Assembly (NCBI GenBank): GCA_910588635.1
Contig: CAJUPW010000001.1
Span: 102,395-166,394, forward strand
Direction of reading: 5' to 3'
DNA length: 64,000 nt
Source of the DNA: an uncultured Oscillospiraceae bacterium
GTDB lineage: Bacteria; Bacillota; Clostridia; Oscillospirales; Oscillospiraceae
The notes under the pieces were generated by a model. It did no database searches. It was not told the DNA's origin and saw nothing but the letters and a program-made list of their open reading frames with translations. The position numbers were made by a program, and so were the translations under genes. Shown here piece after piece: positions 41,113 through 49,587 of this stretch. The number at the start of each line of letters is the position of its first letter. Position 1 is the first letter of the stretch.

Positions 41113-41140
41113 TTGTATTCTAGTATACTAGGTATATAAT
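41113..41140 (+). promoter_or_regulatory. kdgA operon promoter with operator in the spacer
   Basis: TTGTAT (41113-41118), 16 bases, TATAAT (41135-41140). The palindrome CTAGTATACTAG (41120-41131) occupies the spacer, a position expected for repression. Confidence 0.75.
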
Positions 41141-41212
41141 GAAACTGCAAAGCTCTTAACGCGGGTTATTTGCAAGCGACAGTCTATTTCATCTGCCTGG
41201 AGGAATGCAGTT

Positions 41213-42157
41213 ATGAACAAAATTCTGCAAACCATATCAAATATCGGTATTATTCCCGTCATCGCCATTGACGACGCCGCCAAGGCCGTCCCTCTGGCAC
41301 GGGCCCTGGCCGACGGCGGCCTGCCCGCCGCAGAGGTCACCTTCCGCACCGCCGCCGCCGAGGACGCCATCAAGGCTATCGCCAAGGAAGTCCCCGAGAT
41401 GCTGCTGGGGGCGGGCACCGTCCTCACCGCCGACCAGGCCGACCGGGCCATGGCCGCCGGAGCCCGCTTCATCGTGGCCCCCGGCTACGATCCCAACATC
41501 ACCCGGCATGTCATCGGCAAGGGCGGCGTCATGGTGCCCGGCACCGCCACCGCCGGCGAGATGCAGCAAGCCATGAACCAGGGCTGCGAGGTGGTCAAAT
41601 ACTTCCCCGCCGAGGCCAACGGCGGCGTGGCCATGCTGAAAAATATCGGCGCCGCCCTGAAGAGCTGCAAGTGGATGTGCACCGGCGGCGTCAACTCCAA
41701 GAACGTCAACGACTATCTGGGCTACGGCCAGATCGTGGCCGTAGGCGGCACCTGGATGTGCAAAAAGGACCTGATCGAGGCCGAGGCCTGGGACCAGATC
41801 ACCGCCATCTGCCAGGAGGCCGTCAAGACCATGCTGGGCTTCTCTCTGGCCCACGTGGGCGTCAACTGCGCCAGCGAGGGGGAGGCGGAGCAGGCCGCCA
41901 AGACCCTCTGCGCCCTCTTCGGCTTCGAGTACAAGCCGGGCAGCAGCTCCATCTTCGCCGGGAGCGCCGTGGAATGCATGAAGGCCCCCTACCTGGGCAA
42001 AAACGGCCACATCGCCATTGCCGTCAACAGCCTGGACCGGGCCGTCTACCACCTGGGCCGCCGGGGCGTGGAGTTCGACGAGTCCACCCGCAAGCCCAAG
42101 GCCATCTACCTCAAAGGCGAGGTGGGCGGCTTCGCGATTCATCTGGTACAGCGGTGA
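41213..42157 (+). CDS. kdgA: KDPG/KHG aldolase fused to a VOC-type domain
   Basis: The 314-residue protein begins with a class I KDPG aldolase (residues 1 to about 205). The Schiff-base lysine lies in CEVVKYFPAE, with the catalytic glutamate in GLPAAEVTFRTA and the GTVLT block. It cleaves 2-keto-3-deoxy-6-phosphogluconate to pyruvate and glyceraldehyde 3-phosphate. About 105 further residues (FSLAHVGVNCASEGEAEQ to IHLVQR) resemble a single VOC module, with an HVGVN start and an IHL end. The extra domain may modify or sense a substrate; its role is unknown. AGGAATGCAGTT precedes the ATG. Confidence 0.92.
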   Translation: MNKILQTISNIGIIPVIAIDDAAKAVPLARALADGGLPAAEVTFRTAAAEDAIKAIAKEVPEMLLGAGTVLTADQADRAMAAGARFIVAPGYDPNITRHVIGKGGVMVPGTATAGEMQQAMNQGCEVVKYFPAEANGGVAMLKNIGAALKSCKWMCTGGVNSKNVNDYLGYGQIVAVGGTWMCKKDLIEAEAWDQITAICQEAVKTMLGFSLAHVGVNCASEGEAEQAAKTLCALFGFEYKPGSSSIFAGSAVECMKAPYLGKNGHIAIAVNSLDRAVYHLGRRGVEFDESTRKPKAIYLKGEVGGFAIHLVQR

Positions 42158-42161
42158 CCCC

Positions 42162-42241
42162 TGTAGGGAACGCCCCCCTGGGCGGCCCGCCGAACAGGTT
42201 TATTCCACAGGAACGGGCCGCCGAAGGCGGCGGCCCCTACA
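42162..42241. repeat. GC-rich REP-like repeat between kdgA and kdgK
   Basis: This element of about 80 bp has TGTAGGG / CCCTACA ends and internal CGGGCCGCCG palindromes. Its right part (42213-42240) is the near-exact complement of 11771-11798. Confidence 0.7.
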
Positions 42242-42264
42242 AAATAAATTCGGGAGGAAAAATT

Positions 42265-43293
42265 ATGGCAAAGGTTGTCACCTTCGGCGAGCTGATGCTC
42301 CGCCTCCAGCCCTATAACTACGAGCGCTTTGTCCAGTGTGACCACGTTGAATTTACCTTCGGCGGCGGCGAGGCCAACGTAGCCGTCTCCCTGGCCAACT
42401 ACGGCCTGGACGCCGCCTACGTCACCAAGCTGCCCGCCCACGCCATCGGTCAGGCGGCGGTCAACTCCCTGCGCCGGTACGGCGTGGACACCTCCAAGAT
42501 TGTCCGGGGAGGCGACCGGGTGGGCATCTACTTCAACGAGAAGGGCGCCTCCCAGCGCGGGAGCGTGTGCATCTACGACCGGGCTCACTCCGCCATCCAG
42601 GAGGCCGGCGCCGCCGACTTCGACTGGAACGCCATCTTCGAGGGGGTGGACTGGTTCCACTTCACCGGCATCACCCCGGCTCTGGGTCCCAATGTGGTTG
42701 ACATCTGCCGGGAGGCCTGCAAGGCCGCGCAGGCCCGGGGGATCAAGATTTCCTGCGACCTGAACTACCGGGGCAAGCTGTGGACCCGGGAGCAGGCCAG
42801 GGAGGCTATGACCGACCTGTGCCAGTACGTGGACGTGTGCATCTCCAACGAGGAGGACGCCAAGGACGTGTTCGGCATTGAGGCCGAGGCCACCGACATC
42901 ACCGCCGGCGAGATCAACCGGGAGGGCTACAAGAGCGTGGCCAAGCAGCTGGCCGACAGGTTCGGCTTTGAGAAGGTAGCCATCACCCTCCGTGAGAGCC
43001 ACTCCGCCTTTGACAACGGCTGGTCCGCCATGCTCTACGACGCGGCCAGCGGCGAATACTGCTTCTCCAAGAAGTACGAGCTGCACATCATCGACCGGGT
43101 GGGCGGCGGCGACAGCTTCGGCGGGGGGCTGATCTACTCGCTGCTCACCGGCAAGAGCACCCAGGCGGCGGTGGAGTTCGCCGTGGCGGCCTCCGCCCTG
43201 AAGCACTCCATCGAGGGGGATTACAACATGGTCACTGTGGCCGAGGTGGAGAAGCTGGCCGGCGGCGACGGCTCCGGACGCATTCAGCGGTAA
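42265..43293 (+). CDS. kdgK: 2-keto-3-deoxygluconate kinase
   Basis: The 342-residue PfkB-family kinase phosphorylates 2-keto-3-deoxygluconate. It has the first signature FGGGEANVAVSLANYG and the second signature DRVGGGDSFGGGL with the catalytic aspartate. GGGAGG lies 9 bases before the ATG; the frame is open further upstream but only as part of the kdgA shadow. Confidence 0.95.
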   Translation: MAKVVTFGELMLRLQPYNYERFVQCDHVEFTFGGGEANVAVSLANYGLDAAYVTKLPAHAIGQAAVNSLRRYGVDTSKIVRGGDRVGIYFNEKGASQRGSVCIYDRAHSAIQEAGAADFDWNAIFEGVDWFHFTGITPALGPNVVDICREACKAAQARGIKISCDLNYRGKLWTREQAREAMTDLCQYVDVCISNEEDAKDVFGIEAEATDITAGEINREGYKSVAKQLADRFGFEKVAITLRESHSAFDNGWSAMLYDAASGEYCFSKKYELHIIDRVGGGDSFGGGLIYSLLTGKSTQAAVEFAVAASALKHSIEGDYNMVTVAEVEKLAGGDGSGRIQR

Positions 43294-43349
43294 CAGGTTC
43301 AGGGCCGCCCACTCGGGCGGCCCTGTGAAAGTATCAAGGAGGTTTCAAT

Positions 43350-44783
43350 ATGAGAGAATTTATGGACAAGGACTTTTTGCTGGAGACCGCCACGGCCCGG
43401 CATCTCTATCACGACTACGCCGCCTCCATGCCGCTGGTGGACTACCACTGCCACATCTCCCCCCGGGAGATTTTTGAGGACCGCCGGTTTGACAATCTGG
43501 TGGAGGTCTGGCTGGGGGGCGAGAACCCCGACGGCACCTACTTCGGCGACCACTACAAGTGGCGCCTCATGCGCTCCAACGGCGTCCCTGAGGACTACGT
43601 CACCGGCTCCAAGCCCGCCTTTGAGCGCTTTTTGAAGTTTGCCGAAACCCTGGAAATGGCTATGGGCAACCCCATGTACCACTGGTGCAACCTGGAGCTG
43701 CGCCAGTTCTTCGGCTACGACAAGCCCCTCACCCCCGAGACCGCGAAGGAGTGCTGGGACTTCTGCAACGAGAAGCTGCGCCATGACCCCGGCCTCACCG
43801 TTCGGGGCATCATCAAGAAGGCCAACGTGGCCATGATCGGCACCACCGACGATCCCGTCGATTCCCTGGAGTGGCACGAGAAGATCGCCGCCGACCCCAC
43901 CATCACCGTGAAGGTGTGCCCCTCCTTCCGTCCGGACAAGGCCATCAACATCTCCAAGCCCGGCTTCGCCGAGTACATCGGCATGCTGGCCGCCAGCGTG
44001 GGCAAGGACAGCCTGGACACCGTGGAGGACGTATGCGCCGCCCTCACCCAGCGGCTGGAGTTCTTTGCCAGGCTGGGCTGCCGGGCCAGCGACCACGGCC
44101 TGGACTATATCCCCTTCCGGCCCAGCTCCATGGAGAAGGCCAACGAGGCTTTCCGGGACGCTATGACGGGCAAGGAGATCGGCGCCAAGGAGGCTGAGCG
44201 CTATCAGACCGCTATCCTGCTCCACCTGGGCCGGGAGTACCACCGGCTGAACATCGCCATGCAGCTGCACTACTCCTGCATGCGCAACATGAACGAACGG
44301 ATGTACGCCAAGCTGGGCCCCGACACCGGCTTCGACGCCATCTCCCAGAATACCTGCGGCCAGGATATCGCCCGCCTGCTGTCCGCCCTGGACAGGGAGG
44401 GCAAGTGCCCCAAGACCATCCTCTACTCCCTGAACCCCGCCGACAACCAGCAGCTGGGCACCATTCTGGGCTGCTTCCAGTCCGACGAGATCCCCGGCAA
44501 AATCCAGCACGGCTCCGCCTGGTGGTTCAACGACACCAAGTCCGGCATGGAGGAGCAGATGAAGTCCCTGGCCAATCTGGGCCTGCTGGGCAACTTCGTG
44601 GGGATGCTCACCGACTCCCGCTCCTTCCTCAGCTACGCCCGGCACGACTACTTCCGCCGCATCCTGTGCAATCTGATGGGCAATTGGGTGGAGAACGGGG
44701 AGTATCCCAGCCATGAGGCCTCCCTGAAGAGGATTGTGGAGGGCGTCTCCTATCGCAACGCCGCCCGGTACTTCGGCGTATAA
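43350..44783 (+). CDS. uxaC: Uronate isomerase
   Basis: The 477-residue enzyme converts glucuronate to fructuronate and galacturonate to tagaturonate, the entry point to both branches. It has the metal motif DYHCHISPREI at about residues 32-42, a conserved MYHWCNLELRQFFG block and ANVAMIGTTDDPVD. AAGGAGG lies 8 bases before the ATG. Confidence 0.97.
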   Translation: MREFMDKDFLLETATARHLYHDYAASMPLVDYHCHISPREIFEDRRFDNLVEVWLGGENPDGTYFGDHYKWRLMRSNGVPEDYVTGSKPAFERFLKFAETLEMAMGNPMYHWCNLELRQFFGYDKPLTPETAKECWDFCNEKLRHDPGLTVRGIIKKANVAMIGTTDDPVDSLEWHEKIAADPTITVKVCPSFRPDKAINISKPGFAEYIGMLAASVGKDSLDTVEDVCAALTQRLEFFARLGCRASDHGLDYIPFRPSSMEKANEAFRDAMTGKEIGAKEAERYQTAILLHLGREYHRLNIAMQLHYSCMRNMNERMYAKLGPDTGFDAISQNTCGQDIARLLSALDREGKCPKTILYSLNPADNQQLGTILGCFQSDEIPGKIQHGSAWWFNDTKSGMEEQMKSLANLGLLGNFVGMLTDSRSFLSYARHDYFRRILCNLMGNWVENGEYPSHEASLKRIVEGVSYRNAARYFGV

Positions 44784-44785
44784 AA

Positions 44786-44845
44786 GTGTTTCTGATTGCA
44801 TTCTCCCCGCCGGAGGCGGGGAGAATGCCCGAACGATCAGAACAC
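44786..44845 (+). other. Long intercistronic hairpin between uxaC and the MFS gene
   Basis: An outer stem (GTGTTTCTGAT with ATCAGAACAC) encloses CATTCTCCCCGC / GCGGGGAGAATG. There is no T tract, so an mRNA processing or stability element is more likely than a terminator. Confidence 0.55.
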
Positions 44846-44876
44846 TATTAACTACCGTAAGGAGCATCATTTCAGT

Positions 44877-46064
44877 ATGAACAACGAAATCACCACGGAG
44901 GAGCAAAGCCGCCTGCTGCGCAACGTTCTCTTCACCTTCTTTGTCAGCGGCGCGGCCTCCCAGCCCCTGGGCTCCTTCATCCCCTTCCTCCGGGAGCAGT
45001 TTGGCTTCAGCTACGATCTGTCCGGCGTGCTGCTGTCCTGCCAGTCCACGGGCAACCTGATCTCCGTGCTGCTGGCCGGCTTTCTGCCCATCTACCTGGG
45101 CCGGCGGCGGGCCATCCTGGCCACCTCGGTGTGGATGGCGGCCGCCTACCTGATTTTTGCCAGCGGCTTTGGCTCCCCGGCCCTCTTCGTGGCCGCCTTC
45201 ACCATGACGGGCATTGCCCGCGGCGGTAACTCCAATTTCTCCAACACCATGATCTCCACCTTGCCCGGCGACAAGGCCACCCGGGGCTACAACCTGCTCC
45301 ACGGCTGCTTCGCCGTGGGGGCGCTGCTCTCCCCCCTGGTGCTGGTGTTCTGCACCAACCGCTTTCCCAGCATGGGCTGGCGGCTGGTGGCGGCGCTGCT
45401 GGCCCTGCTGTGCCTGAGCCAGATCGCCGTCTACGCCAAAATGCCCCTGCCCCAAGAGCCCGGGGGCAAGAGCGTAAAGACCGTGGACCGCGGCTTCTTG
45501 AAGGTGAAGCAGTTCTGGCTGGGCAGCGCCATGCTGTTTTTCTACATCTCGGTGGAGTACGCCATCGTGGGCTGGCTGGTATCCTACTTTCAGGACACCG
45601 GGGTGCTCAGCGCAAGCTGGTCCCAGATGATGAACAGTCTGCTGTGGCTGGTCATTTTCTGCGGCCGCATGATCGGCGCGGCCATCACGGGCAAGATTTC
45701 CCGGAGCAGGCTGCTGCTCATGGACGGCGCGGGCTTCTTCGCCTTTTTCCTGGTCATGTTCTTCAGCCGGAATCCCATTCTCATCGTACTGGGCCTGATG
45801 GGGGTGGGGCTGTTCATGGCCACCATCTACCCCACCGCCTTCGCCTTCGGCAGCGACTGCATCCGGGGCAACGATCTGGGGTGCAGCATCATGATTTTCA
45901 CCGGCAGCGCCGGCGGCATCGTCACTCCCGCCCTGGTGGGCCTGGTGGCCGAGCGGGCCGGCATCCGGGCCGGCATGGGCCTGGTGGCGGTGTTTACGGC
46001 TCTGCTTCTGCTCTGCATCGTGCTCAGCGTCATCAGCGTAAAAACCAGAAAAGAAGGAGCGTAA
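44877..46064 (+). CDS. Major facilitator superfamily transporter
   Basis: The 395-residue protein has about twelve predicted membrane segments and starts MNNEITTEEQSRLLRN. Family blocks include the loop after segment 2 (YLGRRRAIL). Position between uxaC and uxaB suggests hexuronate or uronate-oligomer import. It resembles the FucP/hexose-like MFS group only loosely. AAGGAG lies 12 bases before the chosen ATG; earlier in-frame ATG codons lie in the hairpin region. Confidence 0.85.
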   Translation: MNNEITTEEQSRLLRNVLFTFFVSGAASQPLGSFIPFLREQFGFSYDLSGVLLSCQSTGNLISVLLAGFLPIYLGRRRAILATSVWMAAAYLIFASGFGSPALFVAAFTMTGIARGGNSNFSNTMISTLPGDKATRGYNLLHGCFAVGALLSPLVLVFCTNRFPSMGWRLVAALLALLCLSQIAVYAKMPLPQEPGGKSVKTVDRGFLKVKQFWLGSAMLFFYISVEYAIVGWLVSYFQDTGVLSASWSQMMNSLLWLVIFCGRMIGAAITGKISRSRLLLMDGAGFFAFFLVMFFSRNPILIVLGLMGVGLFMATIYPTAFAFGSDCIRGNDLGCSIMIFTGSAGGIVTPALVGLVAERAGIRAGMGLVAVFTALLLLCIVLSVISVKTRKEGA

Positions 46065-46068
46065 ATTG

Positions 46069-47502
46069 ATGGAAAAGCTCAGTTATTCCCTCCTGGAGCG
46101 CCAGGGCTATCAGGGCTACCTGCTGAAAGACGCCCCGGAGCGGGTCCTCCAGTTTGGCGAAGGGGCCTTCCTGCGGGCCTTCGCGGAGGACTTTATCGAC
46201 CAGATGAACGAGAAAGCCGGCTTCAACGCCAAGGTGGTTCTGGTCCAGCCCCGGGGGGGCCACCCGGACACCTGCGCCCGGTTTACGGAGCAGGACGGCC
46301 TGTACACCCTCCTCCTCCGGGGCCGGGAAAAGGGGGAGGCGGTATCCAGAAAGCGGATTATCTCCTGCGTCTCCCGCTGTCTGGACCCCAAAGGGGACTG
46401 GCAGTCCGTGCTGGACTGCGCCAAAAACCCCGACCTGCGCTTCATTATCTCCAACACCACCGAGGCGGGCATCGTCTTTGACCCCGCCTGCAAGGCGGAC
46501 GACGCCCCGCCCGCCAGCTTCCCCGGCAAGCTGACCCTCCTCCTCCACGAGCGCTGGAGGCTGGGCCTGCCCGGCTTTATCATCCTGGCCTGCGAGCTCA
46601 GCGAGCACAACGGCGAGGAGCTGCTGCGCTGCGTGAAGGAGTATATCGGCCTTTGGGGCCTGGAACCGGAATTCCTGGCCTGGGCGGAGGGGGAAAACCT
46701 CTTCTGCTCCACGGTGGTGGACCGGATCGTCACCGGCCGCCCCAAGGAGGACGCAAGCGCCCTCTGCCGGGAGCTGGGCTATCAGGACGACCTGCCGGAC
46801 ACCGGCGAGGTGTTCGCCTCCTGGATCATCGAGGGGCCCCAGTCCATCAAGGCGGAGCTGCCCTTTGAGAAGGCCGGCCTTCCCATCCGGGTGGTGGACG
46901 ACCATGTGCCCTACAAGCAGCGCAAGGTACGCATCCTCAACGGCGCCCACACCGGCTTTGTGCCGGCCGCTCATCTGGCCGGCTTCAAGATCGTCCGGGA
47001 CTGCATGGAGGACCCGGTCGTCCGGGGTTTTATGAACCGGCTGCTCTACGACGAGGTCATCCCCACTCTGCCCCTGGACCGGAAGGACCTGGAGGACTTT
47101 GCCGCCTCCGTGGCCGACCGGTTCAACAACCCCTATATCGACCACGCCTTGCTCTCCATCGCCCTGAACTCCACCTCCAAGTGGAAGGCCCGGGTCATGC
47201 CCAGCCTGCTGGACAGCGTGGCCAATACCGGCAAGCTGCCCCCCTGTATCACCTTCTCCTTCGCAGCCTATATCGCCTTTTACCGGGACTGCCCCGCTCA
47301 GGACGACCCCTGGGTGCTGGAGTTCTATCAGGCGCATCAGGGGGACTCCCCCGCCCAGCTTGCCCGCGCCGTCATCCGCAGCGAACGGATGTGGGGCGGG
47401 GAGCTGGCCGCCCTTGAGGGCTTTGAGGAGGCGGTGACCGACGCTCTGGAGCGCATCGGCCGTCTGGGCGCCTATGAGGCCATGAAGGAGTGTCTGGCAT
47501 GA
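46069..47502 (+). CDS. uxaB: Tagaturonate reductase (altronate oxidoreductase)
   Basis: The 477-residue protein belongs to the mannitol dehydrogenase superfamily and starts MEKLSYSLLERQGYQ. It has VLQFGEGAFLRAF near the N terminus and KVRILNGAHTGFVPAAHLAG with the catalytic lysine/histidine pattern. It reduces tagaturonate to altronate. AAGGAG lies 9 bases before the ATG, and the stop overlaps the uxaA start by four bases (ATGA). Confidence 0.94.
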   Translation: MEKLSYSLLERQGYQGYLLKDAPERVLQFGEGAFLRAFAEDFIDQMNEKAGFNAKVVLVQPRGGHPDTCARFTEQDGLYTLLLRGREKGEAVSRKRIISCVSRCLDPKGDWQSVLDCAKNPDLRFIISNTTEAGIVFDPACKADDAPPASFPGKLTLLLHERWRLGLPGFIILACELSEHNGEELLRCVKEYIGLWGLEPEFLAWAEGENLFCSTVVDRIVTGRPKEDASALCRELGYQDDLPDTGEVFASWIIEGPQSIKAELPFEKAGLPIRVVDDHVPYKQRKVRILNGAHTGFVPAAHLAGFKIVRDCMEDPVVRGFMNRLLYDEVIPTLPLDRKDLEDFAASVADRFNNPYIDHALLSIALNSTSKWKARVMPSLLDSVANTGKLPPCITFSFAAYIAFYRDCPAQDDPWVLEFYQAHQGDSPAQLARAVIRSERMWGGELAALEGFEEAVTDALERIGRLGAYEAMKECLA

Positions 47503-48977
47503 AGCTGATCCGAATCCACCCCGCCGACAATGTGGCCGTGGCCCTGGAGGACCTGCTCCAGGGGGAGGCGCTGGCTGTGGACGGGCGGCAGCTCACCGCC
47601 GCCCAGGCCGTCCAGCGGGGCCACAAAATCGCCCTGGCCCCCATCCCCGCCGGGACGCCCATTGTCAAATACGGCTGCGCCATCGGCCTGGCCAGAGAGG
47701 ACATCGCCCCGGGACAGTGGGTCCACGTCCACAACGTGCGCACCGGCCTGTCCGAGAACGGGGAATACGTCTACCGCCACAAGACCTACGACCTGCCCCA
47801 GGTGGCTCCCCGGACCTTCCGGGGCTTCCGCCGCCCCGGGGGCAAGGCGGGCATCCGCAACGAGCTGTGGATCATCCCCACGGTGGGCTGCGTCAACAAC
47901 ATCGCCCAGCAGCTGGTCCGGGAGAACTGGCATCTGGTCTCGGGGAGCGTGGAGGGCCTGTACGCCTTCCCCCACCCCTTCGGCTGTTCCCAGATGGGGG
48001 ACGACCACGCCCAGACCCGGAAGCTGCTCTCCGCCCTGGTCCGCCACCCCAACGCCGGAGGCGTGCTGGTGCTGGGCCTGGGCTGCGAGAACCTGACCAT
48101 GGACCAGTTCAAGGCGGAGCTGGGGGAGTGGGACGGCAATCGGGTGAAATTCCTGGTCTGTCAGGACGAAACGGACGAGATCGCCGCCGGCTCCGCCCTG
48201 CTCAAACAACTGGCCGGGTACGCCGCCTCCTTCCGGAGGGAGGACATCCCCGCCTCTGAGCTGGTGGTGGGCATGAAGTGCGGCGGCTCCGACGGCCTGT
48301 CCGGCATCACCGCCAACCCCACCGTGGGCCGCTTCTCCGACCGGCTCATCGCCCTGGGAGGCTCCACCGTCCTCACCGAGGTGCCCGAGATGTTCGGGGC
48401 CGAGAGCATCCTCTTCGAGCGGTGCGCCGACGAGGCCGTCTTTGACAAGGCGGTGGAGATGATTGAGCTCTTCAAGCGCTACTTCACCTCCCACGGTCAG
48501 GTGGTCTATGAGAACCCCAGCCCCGGCAACAAGGCGGGGGGCATCACCACTCTGGAGGACAAGTCCTGCGGCTGCGTCCAGAAGGGGGGCTCTGCCCAGA
48601 TCGCCGACGTGCTGGGCTACGGCGAGGCGGTCACGCGGAAGGGGCTGAACCTGCTGTCCGGCCCGGGCAACGACCTGGTGTCCGCCACCGCCCTCACCGC
48701 CGCCGGGGCCCACCTGATTCTGTTCACCACCGGCCGGGGCACCCCCTTCGGCGCCCCCGCCCCCACGGTGAAGATCTCCACCAACACCGCCCTCTTTGAG
48801 AAAAAGAGGGGCTGGATCGACTTTAACGCCGGGACCGTGGCCCAGGGCGAGAGCCTGGACAGCGCCGGGGAGCGGCTGCTGGACTATGTGCTGTCCGTGG
48901 CCTCCGGGGAGCAGACCAACGCCGAGCGCCGGGGCGCACGGGAGATTTCTATTTTCAAGGACGGCGTTGTGCTTTAA
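47499..48977 (+). CDS. uxaA: Altronate dehydratase
   Basis: The 492-residue enzyme dehydrates altronate to 2-keto-3-deoxygluconate. The N-terminal SAF domain (residues 1 to about 90, IHPADNVAVALEDLL, GHKIALAPIPAG) is fused to the catalytic domain with GCVNNIAQQL, HPFGCSQMGDDH, GLGCENL, MKCGGSDGLSGITANP. It starts by four-base overlap with uxaB. Confidence 0.96.
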   Translation: MKLIRIHPADNVAVALEDLLQGEALAVDGRQLTAAQAVQRGHKIALAPIPAGTPIVKYGCAIGLAREDIAPGQWVHVHNVRTGLSENGEYVYRHKTYDLPQVAPRTFRGFRRPGGKAGIRNELWIIPTVGCVNNIAQQLVRENWHLVSGSVEGLYAFPHPFGCSQMGDDHAQTRKLLSALVRHPNAGGVLVLGLGCENLTMDQFKAELGEWDGNRVKFLVCQDETDEIAAGSALLKQLAGYAASFRREDIPASELVVGMKCGGSDGLSGITANPTVGRFSDRLIALGGSTVLTEVPEMFGAESILFERCADEAVFDKAVEMIELFKRYFTSHGQVVYENPSPGNKAGGITTLEDKSCGCVQKGGSAQIADVLGYGEAVTRKGLNLLSGPGNDLVSATALTAAGAHLILFTTGRGTPFGAPAPTVKISTNTALFEKKRGWIDFNAGTVAQGESLDSAGERLLDYVLSVASGEQTNAERRGAREISIFKDGVVL

Positions 48978-48992
48978 AAGGAGTGTATCGAC

Positions 48993-49421
48993 ATGAAGGA
49001 CCAGAACTGCGCCTACTGTATGCGGGAGGAAAATCCCGCCTTGCTGGACGCCTTCGGCATCTTTATCTGCCGGCTGAGCGTCAGCGACCTGATCCTCTTC
49101 AAGGAGCAAAGCCACCCCGGCCGGTGCATCGTGGCCTATCGGGACCACGTCAGTGAGCTGACCGAGCTGTCCGACGGGGAGCGGAACGCCTTCTTCGCCG
49201 ACGTGGCCCGGGCCGCCAGGGCCCTCCATACCGCCTTCCATCCGGACAAGGTGAATTACGGCGCCTACGGCGACACGGGCCGGCATCTTCACTTCCATCT
49301 GGTCCCCAAGTATAAGGACCAGTTCGAGTGGGGCGGCGTGTTCCAGATGGACCCCAAAAAGGCCGTCCTGTCCCAGGAGAAATACCAAGAAATGATCGGT
49401 CAAATCAGGGCCGCCCTGTAG
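48993..49421 (+). CDS. HIT-family hydrolase
   Basis: The 142-residue protein has the histidine triad HLHFHLVPK near residue 98 and an N-terminal CAYCMREE that may bind zinc. It belongs to the Hint/Fhit-like group that hydrolyses nucleoside phosphoramidates or adenylated compounds; the substrate is unknown. AAAAGGAG lies 8 bases before the ATG. Inclusion in the uxa operon is by position only. Confidence 0.9.
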   Translation: MKDQNCAYCMREENPALLDAFGIFICRLSVSDLILFKEQSHPGRCIVAYRDHVSELTELSDGERNAFFADVARAARALHTAFHPDKVNYGAYGDTGRHLHFHLVPKYKDQFEWGGVFQMDPKKAVLSQEKYQEMIGQIRAAL

Positions 49422-49466
49422 CTTCCGGAGGAAATCCCCCTCCGCAGACGGGGCAAGGCTCTCCTG

Positions 49467-49493
49467 CCCGGAGCGGGACTGTCCCGCTCCGGG
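49467..49493 (+). terminator. Terminator of the kdgA-HIT operon
   Basis: CCCGGAGCGG / CCGCTCCGGG stem followed by CCTTATTTTTG, 46 bases after the HIT stop codon. Confidence 0.8.
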
Positions 49494-49587
49494 CCTTATT
49501 TTTGCGGTCCCGCAGAGCATTTCCTTGATTCACCGCTTGCGGAGGCGGGAAAAATGTATTAAAATAGGGAATCAGGAGATGAACGCC

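Noticed and set aside
41740..41765. GGCAC-N7-TGCA resembling a sigma-54 -24/-12 promoter
   Set aside because: It lies inside the kdgA coding sequence with wrong spacing and no gene or activator site downstream.
43299..45455. About 718-codon minus-strand open frame over uxaC and the MFS gene
   Set aside because: Same composition artefact; the plus-strand genes are clear homologues of known families.
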